Origin: UQRS01 sp964481575
GTDB taxonomy: Bacteria; Bacillota; Clostridia; Oscillospirales; Acutalibacteraceae
Reading direction: 5' to 3'
NCBI GenBank assembly: GCA_964481575.1
Contig: CAYZTR010000042.1
Span: 1-19,724 of the forward strand
Length of the DNA stretch: 19,724 nt
Numbering within the stretch: position 1 is the stretch's first letter; every line of letters begins with the position of its first letter. Position numbers and translations under genes: made by a program. The notes beneath the pieces were generated by a model, which saw nothing but the letters and a program-made list of their open reading frames with translations, did not search any database and had not been told where the DNA came from. Positions 1 to 5,301 of the stretch are shown in pieces.

Positions 1-471
1 CATCAGGTTAAACTGGCGGATGTCAGTGAAGTTGTGGGCACCGCAGGTGGGGCAAGGGATGGTGTGTTCGGCGATGAAAGCTGCCATTTCCTCCTGAGAG
101 AAGGCGTCAATGGGTTTTTCCAGGGCTACGCCGTTTTCGCCGCACCAATCCTCAATGACCTTGTCGGCCCGGAAGCGTTCGTGGCATTCCTTACAGTCCA
201 TCAGCGGGTCAGAGAAGCCTCCAAGGTGGCCGGAAGCCACCCAGGTTTGGGGATTCATCAGAATGGCAGCGTCCAATCCAACATTATAAGGATTCTCCTG
301 GACGAATTTTTTCCACCAGGCTTTTTTTACGTTGTTTTTCAGCTCCACACCCAACGGGCCGTAGTCCCAGGTGTTGGCCAGACCGTCGTAAATTTCACTG
401 CCGGCAAAAATGAACCCTCTGTTTTTGCAAAGGGCAACGATTTTATCCATGGTTTTTTCCTGATTTTTCAT
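1..471 (-). CDS. glyQS: Glycyl-tRNA synthetase, single-chain type (5' part; gene runs off the window)
   Basis: Charges tRNA-Gly with glycine in the cytoplasm. The first 157 codons are visible. The protein begins MKNQEKTMDKIVALCKNRGF and continues with class II glycyl-tRNA synthetase signatures: GSEIYDGLANTWDYGPLG, WWKKFV and the ASGHLGGFSDPL block. After these comes a CxxC pair (MDCKEC) and a second one (CPTCG), consistent with a zinc-binding insertion. These motifs mark the homodimeric (alpha2) enzyme typical of Gram-positives, not the split GlyQ/GlyS enzyme. The start at 471 is preceded by GGGAGGAAA (about 477-484) at good spacing; a second in-frame ATG lies seven codons in, but the upstream one has the ribosome site. 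The gene is divergent from the folate operon and has its own promoter and a leader of about 120 nt. Identity is secure; the C-terminal anticodon-binding half lies outside the window. Confidence 0.95.
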   Translation of the reverse strand, partial: MKNQEKTMDKIVALCKNRGFIFAGSEIYDGLANTWDYGPLGVELKNNVKKAWWKKFVQENPYNVGLDAAILMNPQTWVASGHLGGFSDPLMDCKECHERFRADKVIEDWCGENGVALEKPIDAFSQEEMAAFIAEHTIPCPTCGAHNFTDIRQFNLM

Positions 472-594
472 GTTGTTTCCTCCCGAAAATTCGATATTTG
501 CCCTCCGGCAAAACCCATCGCGAGATCCCTTTTTCAAAAAGTGAGGCTGGCACGGAAAAGCCGTGACAGAGGGTTGCGATTACAGCGTTGAATT
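472..594 (-). promoter_or_regulatory. Structured 5' leader of the glycyl-tRNA synthetase gene, class unknown
   Basis: About 120 nt separate the predicted transcription start (near 594) from the ATG. Read on the minus strand it holds a perfect CACGG-CTTTT-CCGTG hairpin, a CTTTTT/AAAAG pairing, and a hairpin with TTTGCC-GGAG-GGCAAA flanked by CGAT/ATCG (490-518). An upstream CCCTC could pair with the GAGGG of that last hairpin, a possible pseudoknot. The T-box signature (UGGnACCGCG) expected for many aminoacyl-tRNA synthetase leaders is absent, and I could not match it to a glycine or other known riboswitch. That it regulates anything is inference from the amount of pairing. Confidence 0.35.
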
Positions 595-600
595 AAAGTA

Positions 601-629
601 ATTTTATAGGATTCCTGTAGTGTTGTCAA
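601..629 (-). promoter_or_regulatory. Sigma-A promoter of the glycyl-tRNA synthetase gene
   Basis: On the minus strand a perfect -35 TTGACA (624-629) is followed after 17 bp by TAAAAT (601-606). Transcription should start near 594 and read leftward into the leader and the synthetase gene. Confidence 0.8.
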
Positions 630-691
630 GGGCGCTGGAAAGATTTTTCCCGAAAAGTTTTTGCTTTGCCCTGTTCAAACGGCGGAGAATA

Positions 692-700
692 TGGTACAAT
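692..700 (+). promoter_or_regulatory. Extended -10 promoter of the folate operon
   Basis: TGGTACAAT is an extended -10 element (TGn plus TACAAT, five of six matches). No good -35 lies 17 bp upstream (TGTTCA at 672-677 is weak), as is common for extended -10 promoters. Transcription would begin near 707, leaving a short leader with AAAGGA (718-723) before the folE ATG. No riboswitch fits in this space. Confidence 0.55.
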
Positions 701-733
701 AATCACAGTTTTTTGCGAAAGGATGCTGTGCCC

Positions 734-1291
734 ATGGATTTGCCGAGAATTGAAGCCGCCGTGCGGGAAATTTTGATAGCCGTCGGAGAGGATCCGGATC
801 GGGAAGGCCTGCAGGAGACCCCTGCCCGGGTGGCCCGGATGTATCAGGAGGTGTTGGGCGGCCTGGAGGCCGACCCCAAACGGCATTTAAAAATCTTTAA
901 CGAAAGTGATAATGATGAGATGGTGGTCGTGCGTGACATTCCTCTGTACTCCATGTGCGAACACCATTTGCTGCCCTTTGTGGGCAAAGCCCACATTGCC
1001 TATATTCCCAACCATGGGAAGGTCATCGGCCTGTCCAAGCTGGCTCGGATTGTAGGGGATTATGCCAAACGTCCCCAGCTACAGGAGCGGCTGACCAGCC
1101 AAATTGCCGATTTTTTGCAGGAAAATCTGGATCCCAAAGGGGTGGCGGTGATTATCGAAGCGGAGCATCTTTGCATGACCATGCGGGGTGCACGGGCCGC
1201 CGGTGCCAAAACCCAAACCTCCGCTTTGCGTGGCTGTATGAAGTCGGACGCCCGCACCCGCAGTGAGACTATGGCCTTGTTAAGTAAGTAA
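734..1291 (+). CDS. folE: GTP cyclohydrolase I
   Basis: First step of folate synthesis: GTP plus water gives 7,8-dihydroneopterin triphosphate and formate, in the cytosol as a decamer. The 185-residue product has the family's signatures: EGLQETPARVARMY near the N-terminus, the YSMCEHHLLPFVGKAHIAYIP block, GLSKLARI, and EAEHLCMTMRG followed by TQTSALRG. The zinc ligands are Cys75, His78 and Cys147; all are present. The frame is open further upstream, but only the ATG at 734 has a ribosome site (AAAGGA) and lies downstream of the predicted promoter. It is the first gene of a five-gene operon; the next gene, folP, starts 28 bases after its stop. Confidence 0.96.
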   Translation: MDLPRIEAAVREILIAVGEDPDREGLQETPARVARMYQEVLGGLEADPKRHLKIFNESDNDEMVVVRDIPLYSMCEHHLLPFVGKAHIAYIPNHGKVIGLSKLARIVGDYAKRPQLQERLTSQIADFLQENLDPKGVAVIIEAEHLCMTMRGARAAGAKTQTSALRGCMKSDARTRSETMALLSK

Positions 1292-1319
1292 TGTGTTGCA
1301 TCAGAAACGGAGCTATTTT

Positions 1320-2138
1320 ATGAAACAAGCTTGGATTTGCCGGGATAAGATCCTGCCCCTGGGGGAAAAGACCTATGTCATGGGTATTGTCAACGTGACA
1401 CCGGACTCCTTTTCCGATGGGGGCAGGTGGCTGGATCCCTCCGCCGCTTTGGCGCAGGCCCAAAGGCTGGAAGCCGAAGGGGTAGATCTTCTGGATTTTG
1501 GCGGCCAGTCCACCCGCCCGGGGCATACGGAGATCCCACCGGAGGAAGAATGGGCCCGGCTGGAGCCGGTGCTGCGCGCTTTGGATACCCGCCTTCCCAT
1601 TTCCATTGATACCTATTATCCTTATGTGGCCCAGCGCGCCCTGGCGCTGGGCGTCCATATCATCAACGACGTGTCCGGTGTGGTGAACCGGCCTATGGCA
1701 GAGGCAGTTTCTGCCTGTCGGGCCGGTTGGGTGCTGATGCATAACGGGAAAATCCCGGCAGGGGAGGACCCGGTGCAGACGGTTTCGGCCTGGCTGCGGC
1801 AGGCCGCCCGGGAGGCAGAGGCATTGGGTGTTGCCCCCGAAACCATCTGCCTGGATCCGGGCATTGGGTTCGGCAAGGATGAGGACATGGAAAACTATGC
1901 CTTGATTCGCCGGACAGCCGAGCTGGTGGTGCCGGGATATGCCTATTTGTTGGGTGCGTCCCGGAAGCGGTGTATCGGTTCAGCCGCCGGAGTGCCTGCT
2001 GCCCAGCGGGATGCTGGTACCATTGCCGCCCATACCATTGGCATTTGGGGCGGCGCCCATATCATTCGTACCCATGCCGGTGCCCCGGCGGTGCAGGCCG
2101 CCCGGGTGGCTGATGCCATTAAAAGGGGGGAGGCTTGA
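1320..2138 (+). CDS. folP: Dihydropteroate synthase
   Basis: Condenses p-aminobenzoate with dihydropterin pyrophosphate to dihydropteroate; this is the sulfonamide target. The 272-residue protein opens with the hallmark MGIVNVTPDSFSDGG (residues 21-35). Then come DFGGQSTRPG, the SIDTYY strand, the IINDVSG strand, DPGIGFGKDEDMEN and GASRKRCIG. These are the TIM-barrel pterin and phosphate-binding elements. The second loop reads GGQSTRPG, whereas many family members have GGESTRPG, and the C-terminal motif is RTHAG, where RVHDV is usual; neither removes a residue I know to be essential. The ATG at 1320 has CGGAG seven bases upstream, better than the in-frame GTG at 1293. The stop abuts the folB ATG directly, indicating translational coupling. 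Confidence 0.95.
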   Translation: MKQAWICRDKILPLGEKTYVMGIVNVTPDSFSDGGRWLDPSAALAQAQRLEAEGVDLLDFGGQSTRPGHTEIPPEEEWARLEPVLRALDTRLPISIDTYYPYVAQRALALGVHIINDVSGVVNRPMAEAVSACRAGWVLMHNGKIPAGEDPVQTVSAWLRQAAREAEALGVAPETICLDPGIGFGKDEDMENYALIRRTAELVVPGYAYLLGASRKRCIGSAAGVPAAQRDAGTIAAHTIGIWGGAHIIRTHAGAPAVQAARVADAIKRGEA

Positions 2139-2504
2139 ATGGATAAAATTCTCATCAAAGGGCTTACCGTGTTTGCCTATCACGGCGTGAATCCGGAGGA
2201 ACAGGAACAGGGGCAGCATTTTGTGCTGGATGTCACCTTGACTGCCGATTTGAGCCGTGCCGGCGAGACCGATTGCCTGGCCGATACCGTAAATTATGCC
2301 GCCGTCCGGAAGATCATCACCCGGGTGATGACCGAACAGCGTTTTGATCTGATTGAAGCGGCGGCCACTGCCGTGGCTAAGGCCATTCTGGCGGAGGTAA
2401 AGCAGGTGCAGAAGGTCACCGTCCTCCTGAAAAAGCCGGAGGCCCCCATGAACGCCGTTTTCGACTATGTGGCGGTGAAAATTACAAAGGAGCAAGAAGC
2501 ATGA
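2139..2504 (+). CDS. folB: Dihydroneopterin aldolase
   Basis: Cleaves dihydroneopterin to 6-hydroxymethyl-dihydropterin and glycolaldehyde. The 121-residue length is typical for the stand-alone enzyme. The fold signatures are visible: the N-terminal DKILIKGLTVFAYHGVNPEE with the conserved His-Gly and the Glu just after it, then FVLDVTLTADL, DTVNYAAV (substrate pocket) and a C-terminal VTVLLKKPEAP containing the conserved Lys-Pro. The ATG directly follows the folP stop (TGAATG), and the last codons overlap the folK start by four bases, so the three genes should be translated as a coupled set. Confidence 0.94.
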   Translation: MDKILIKGLTVFAYHGVNPEEQEQGQHFVLDVTLTADLSRAGETDCLADTVNYAAVRKIITRVMTEQRFDLIEAAATAVAKAILAEVKQVQKVTVLLKKPEAPMNAVFDYVAVKITKEQEA

Positions 2505-2980
2505 GTATCGCATATCTGGCTCTGGGATCCAATCTTGGCAATCCATTGGAGCAGTTGCAGGGGGCGGTGGAGGCACTGGCTTTGCTGCCTGATACCCGGG
2601 TTACGGCGGTTTCCAAAGTCTATGAAACCGACCCCTGGGGCGTGGAGGAGCAGCCGGATTTCTTAAATGCCGTTGTGGAAGTGGAGACCGGGCTTTCCCC
2701 CCGGGCTTTGCTGGGCGCTTGCCTGGGGATTGAAAGTGCCGCAGGGCGGATTCGTTTGCTGAAAAATGGCCCCCGTGTGCTGGATGTGGATCTTTTGCTG
2801 TACGGGCAGGTGACCTCTGATGATCCGGAGCTGATTTTGCCCCATCCAAGAATGTGGGAGCGGAGTTTTGTCCTGGTGCCTTTGGCTGATATTTATCCAC
2901 CGGCCACCGTTCCTCTGGAGAAGGTCGGCCGGGCCGGTGTCCGGAATACGGCGTTTGTGCTGCGTTTGCCGGAAGCCTAA
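2501..2980 (+). CDS. folK: 2-amino-4-hydroxy-6-hydroxymethyldihydropteridine pyrophosphokinase
   Basis: Transfers pyrophosphate from ATP to 6-hydroxymethyl-dihydropterin, giving the substrate of FolP. The 159-residue product has the family hallmarks in order: AYLALGSNLGNP at the N-terminus, SKVYETDPWGVEEQPDFLNAV (pterin pocket), the NGPRVLDVDLLLYG block carrying the two Mg-binding Asp residues, and LPHPRMWERSFVLVPLADI. It overlaps the folB stop (ATGA) and uses AAAGGAG as ribosome site. With folE, folP and folB it completes the route from GTP to dihydropteroate apart from the dephosphorylation step, which has no dedicated gene here. Confidence 0.95.
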   Translation: MSIAYLALGSNLGNPLEQLQGAVEALALLPDTRVTAVSKVYETDPWGVEEQPDFLNAVVEVETGLSPRALLGACLGIESAAGRIRLLKNGPRVLDVDLLLYGQVTSDDPELILPHPRMWERSFVLVPLADIYPPATVPLEKVGRAGVRNTAFVLRLPEA

Positions 2981-3018
2981 GGGAAGCGGCGCAAGGGAAG
3001 GAAGAAAGGAGGAGGGGC

Positions 3019-3762
3019 ATGCTTCGTACCGTCACGCTGAACGGCCAGACGTATTCCTATGAATTTCAACGGAAACGGGTAAAAAACATCAACCTGCGGA
3101 TCCGGCCTGACGGAAGCATTGCGGTTTCAGCCAACCGTCTGGTTCCATTGGCCGCCGTGGAACGTTTTTTGCAGGAGAAGGCCGATTTTATTGCCAGGGC
3201 TGTAGCTCGGCAGGAAGCAGCGATGCCTGCGCCTGCAACGCCGTTGGTAACCGGTACGGAGATTTTGCTGTTTGGGGTACGGATGCCCTTGTCTGTGCGT
3301 CCAGGTTTGCCTGGGGTGTGCCGGGAAGGGGAGGCTTTGATACTCACCCTGCCGGATCCCGCCGATGAAACGGTAAAAAAGCAACTGATGGACGGGTACA
3401 TACTGGATACCTTTCGCCGGGAAATGGAGCGCATTTGCCGGCAGATTTATCCGGAATTTGCTGCGTTGGGGGTGGCGTTTCCCGCCATTCGATACCGGAA
3501 TATGAAATCCCGGTGGGGCAGCTGTAACCCTTCCAAAGGCGTTGTGACTTTTAATACCCGTTTGGCCATGACGCCCCCGTGCTGTATGGAGTATGTGGCG
3601 GTGCATGAATTCTGCCATTTTCTCCACCCGGATCATTCCCCTGCCTTTCATACCGCTGTGTCTGCTTTGCTGCCCGACTGGAAGGAGCGCAAGGCCATTC
3701 TTAATCGGCCGGATTATTTTTATGCCGGTGCCCAACTGGGAAAGGTCCCCGCCAAGGATTGA
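3019..3762 (+). CDS. YgjP/SprT-like zinc metallopeptidase domain protein (M48-related)
   Basis: A 247-residue protein of the YgjP family (DUF45/WLM-like metallohydrolase). The N-terminal half (about 1-130) is beta-rich with the family pattern VKNINLRIRPDGSIAVSAN. The C-terminal half carries RYRNMKSRWGSCNPSKGVVTFN, then the catalytic HEFCHFLHPDHSPAF, an HExxH-type site with a downstream His, and PDWKERKAILN. There is no signal peptide or membrane segment, so it acts in the cytosol. The substrate is not known for this family. A textbook AAAGGAGG lies six bases before the ATG. It follows folK by 38 bases without a terminator and so is probably the last gene of the folate operon; a functional tie to folate is not shown. 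Its stop codon lies inside the next promoter. Confidence 0.85.
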   Translation: MLRTVTLNGQTYSYEFQRKRVKNINLRIRPDGSIAVSANRLVPLAAVERFLQEKADFIARAVARQEAAMPAPATPLVTGTEILLFGVRMPLSVRPGLPGVCREGEALILTLPDPADETVKKQLMDGYILDTFRREMERICRQIYPEFAALGVAFPAIRYRNMKSRWGSCNPSKGVVTFNTRLAMTPPCCMEYVAVHEFCHFLHPDHSPAFHTAVSALLPDWKERKAILNRPDYFYAGAQLGKVPAKD

Positions 3763-3787
3763 CAAATTTCAGGCGGGTGTTTATAAT
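3759..3787 (+). promoter_or_regulatory. Consensus sigma-A promoter of the riboswitch-ECF operon
   Basis: A perfect TTGACA (3759-3764) and a perfect TATAAT (3782-3787) are separated by 17 bp. The -35 overlaps the TGA stop of the metallopeptidase gene. Such a strong promoter suggests that control of this operon is exerted afterwards, at the riboswitch. Start expected near 3794. Confidence 0.9.
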
Positions 3788-3791
3788 GAAC

Positions 3792-3816
3792 TTGCTCCGG
3801 GGTATGTCCGGAGCAA
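3792..3816 (+). other. Hairpin at the 5' end of the riboswitch transcript
   Basis: TTGCTCCGG and CCGGAGCAA form a perfect 9-bp stem around a 7-nt loop, right at the predicted transcript start. No T-run follows, so it is not a terminator on this strand. A 5'-end stabilising stem, or an outer helix next to the aptamer, are both possible. Confidence 0.5.
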
Positions 3817-3839
3817 AATGATATGTTTTACGCTATGTA

Positions 3840-3998
3840 TCATCCGGGCGAGTTCCGTGTTGTCGGGGCCGCTGGGTGAGTCAGGGAAAGTCCGGTGAAA
3901 CTCCGGCACAACCGCCATTACCGTTACGGGCCGACGCGCCCCCAGTCGGAACACCTGCCATGGCAATGCGAGGCCGTCACGGCATCTGCCGTGAAACA
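3840..3998 (+). promoter_or_regulatory. Cobalamin (B12) riboswitch aptamer
   Basis: The core matches the cobalamin family: GGGAAAGTCCGGTGAAACTCC (3884-3904, the conserved GGGAA...GGTGAAA.TCC block), then CCGCCATTACCGTTACGG, and the 3' core AGTCGGAACACCTGCC (3944-3959, the B12-box). A TCACGGC-ATCT-GCCGTGA hairpin (3977-3994) follows the core. Ligand identity (cobalamin, adenosyl or other form) is known for the family, not read from this sequence. The outer limits are approximate. Placement between a strong promoter and an intrinsic terminator indicates that cobalamin binding switches off transcription of the ECF operon downstream. Confidence 0.93.
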
Positions 3999-4096
3999 CA
4001 CTTTTGGGCAAAGGAAAAGTGCGACCGTTTTTCAGCGGCTGTGAGGATTCTGTTTCATAGGGAGGCAGGGTCTTCGTTTGTTGTACGCCGCTGAAA
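3999..4096 (+). promoter_or_regulatory. Riboswitch expression platform with long-range stem
   Basis: Two stems lie between aptamer and terminator. CACTTTT/AAAAGTG (3999-4005 with 4015-4021) has GGGCAA in its loop. TTTCAGCGGC (4030-4039) pairs perfectly with GCCGCTGAAA (4087-4096), closing an inner region of 47 nt. The GGCAA of the first loop could pair with TTGCC in the 5' arm of the terminator, so it is a candidate antiterminator contact; this part is inference. Confidence 0.5.
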
Positions 4097-4103
4097 GCTG
4101 TTG

Positions 4104-4131
4104 CGCTTGCCGGTTTGGCAAGCGTTTTTTT
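4104..4131 (+). terminator. Intrinsic terminator controlled by the cobalamin riboswitch
   Basis: CGCTTGCC (4104-4111) and GGCAAGCG (4117-4124) form a perfect 8-bp stem with a 5-nt loop, followed directly by seven T (4125-4131). It sits after the aptamer and before the ribosome site of the first gene, the classic position for an OFF switch acting on transcription. Confidence 0.9.
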
Positions 4132-4156
4132 GTCCGGTTTTTAGGAGGTAACCAAC

Positions 4157-4408
4157 ATGAAACCCATCCGCAAACAACTCTTGACCCTGCTGGCGGTCCT
4201 GACTATGGTGCTGGCTGTTCTGACACCCGCCGCTTTGGCCGACGGCAATGCCTGCCATGACGGGGAAGACTGTGCGGCCATGGACTTTGAGAACCTATTT
4301 CTGGGGCAGGACTATGATGCGGAACCGGACCCATATCCCTATGCTGAAATTGCTGCTCATCTGCGTGTGAACGCGTTCTGCGCGGATGAGGCACGGATTG
4401 CCCTATGA
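4157..4408 (+). CDS. Small exported Cys-containing protein, first gene of the B12-controlled operon
   Basis: I do not recognise a family. The product is 83 residues. Residues 1-28 look like a Sec signal peptide: KPIRK basic start, a hydrophobic stretch (about 9-22), and an AALA cleavage site before Asp29. There is no lipobox Cys. The mature part, about 55 residues, is acidic and has three Cys (33, 39, 75), two of them in CHDGEDC, plus a DYDAEPDPYPYAEI stretch. Translation is well supported: AGGAGG at 4143-4148, eight bases before the ATG, just behind the riboswitch terminator, and a stop that overlaps the ecfT start (ATGA). It is therefore co-regulated with the transporter. A surface partner of the transporter, a ligand scavenger or a translational-coupling leader are possible. 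It is not CbiN, which has two membrane segments. Confidence 0.7.
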   Translation: MKPIRKQLLTLLAVLTMVLAVLTPAALADGNACHDGEDCAAMDFENLFLGQDYDAEPDPYPYAEIAAHLRVNAFCADEARIAL

Positions 4409-5301
4409 GCCGCCGGGATGCCTTTTCCGGATTACATCCGGTTTTGAATTTTTTCTGGTTTCTGACTGTGTTGGTGATCACTATGCTGGAAATGCACCCG
4501 GTATTTTTGGGCATTTCCCTTTGCTCCGCCTGTATTTATGCGGTTTATTTGAAGGGGAAGCAAGCCGTGCGATTCCAGCTTTGCGCCGTGCTGCCTCTGT
4601 TGGTGCTGGCAGCGGTGATGAATCCCCTGTTTAATCATGCCGGGATGACCATGCTGTTTTACCTGAATAACGGCAATCCGGTTACCCTGGAAGCACTGTC
4701 CTTTGGACTGGCGGCGGCCTGTATGCTAGCGGCGATGATGATCTGGTTTTCCTGCTTTCATGTGGTCATGACCAGTGATAAATTTATCTACCTGTTTGGC
4801 CGGATCATTCCCGCGCTTTCTTTGCTGCTTTCCATGGCCCTGCGGTTTGTGCCCCGATTCCACCGTCAAATTCGTCAGGTAACGGCGGCCCAGCGGGCCA
4901 TTGGCCGGGATGTGTCCTCCGGAACGATCTGGAAGCGGGCGCTGTGCGGCCTGCGGATTCTGTCTGTTACCATAACCTGGGCGTTGGAAAATGCTGTTAC
5001 TACAGCCGATAGTATGAAAAGCCGGGGCTATGCCACCCGCCGCCGGACGGCCTATGCAATTTATCGGTTTGACCGGCGGGATTGGATTTTGCTGGGACTG
5101 ATGGCGGCATTGGGCCTGTCTTTTGTCTTATGCCTGGCTACCGGGCAAATTTACATCCGGTATTTTCCCAGGATTCGTCGGAATGCCCTCGGTGGTACGG
5201 CAGTACTGGGTTATCTAACCTATGGCGCCTTTTGTAATCTTCCAATGTTGCTGAATGGAAAGGAGGCCTGGATATGGCGTCGCTTGCGGTCCAACATTTA
5301 A
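4405..5301 (+). CDS. ecfT: ECF transporter T component (EcfT/CbiQ family)
   Basis: Transmembrane coupling subunit that joins the two ATPases to the substrate-binding S component. The 298-residue protein opens with DAFSGLHPVLNFFWF, typical of Firmicute EcfT, and has hydrophobic segments around residues 12-47, 57-73, 97-122, 133-147, 227-246 and 262-282. The cytoplasmic coupling region includes AQRAIGRDV (about 162-170) and MKSRGY (204-209). The latter carries the XRG motif that contacts the ATPases; the first copy reads AIG where ARG-type residues are often seen. It overlaps the preceding small gene by four bases and the ATPase gene by 28, so the operon is translationally coupled and under the cobalamin riboswitch. 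Confidence 0.92.
   Translation: MSRRDAFSGLHPVLNFFWFLTVLVITMLEMHPVFLGISLCSACIYAVYLKGKQAVRFQLCAVLPLLVLAAVMNPLFNHAGMTMLFYLNNGNPVTLEALSFGLAAACMLAAMMIWFSCFHVVMTSDKFIYLFGRIIPALSLLLSMALRFVPRFHRQIRQVTAAQRAIGRDVSSGTIWKRALCGLRILSVTITWALENAVTTADSMKSRGYATRRRTAYAIYRFDRRDWILLGLMAALGLSFVLCLATGQIYIRYFPRIRRNALGGTAVLGYLTYGAFCNLPMLLNGKEAWIWRRLRSNI

Noticed and set aside
34..591. A plus-strand open frame across the left end
   Set aside because: It is antisense to the glycyl-tRNA synthetase gene, whose minus-strand translation matches the family throughout. The plus-strand frame has no ribosome site or recognisable protein.
472..600. T-box or glycine riboswitch before the glycyl-tRNA synthetase gene
   Set aside because: The T-box antiterminator signature is absent, no terminator with T-run is seen, and the conserved glycine aptamer cores are not found. 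Left as an unassigned leader.
620..733. Longer folE start and a tetrahydrofolate riboswitch before folE
   Set aside because: The upstream extension of the frame covers the promoter and has no ribosome site. The space from the predicted start (about 707) to the ATG is too short for a tetrahydrofolate aptamer, and its conserved bases are absent.
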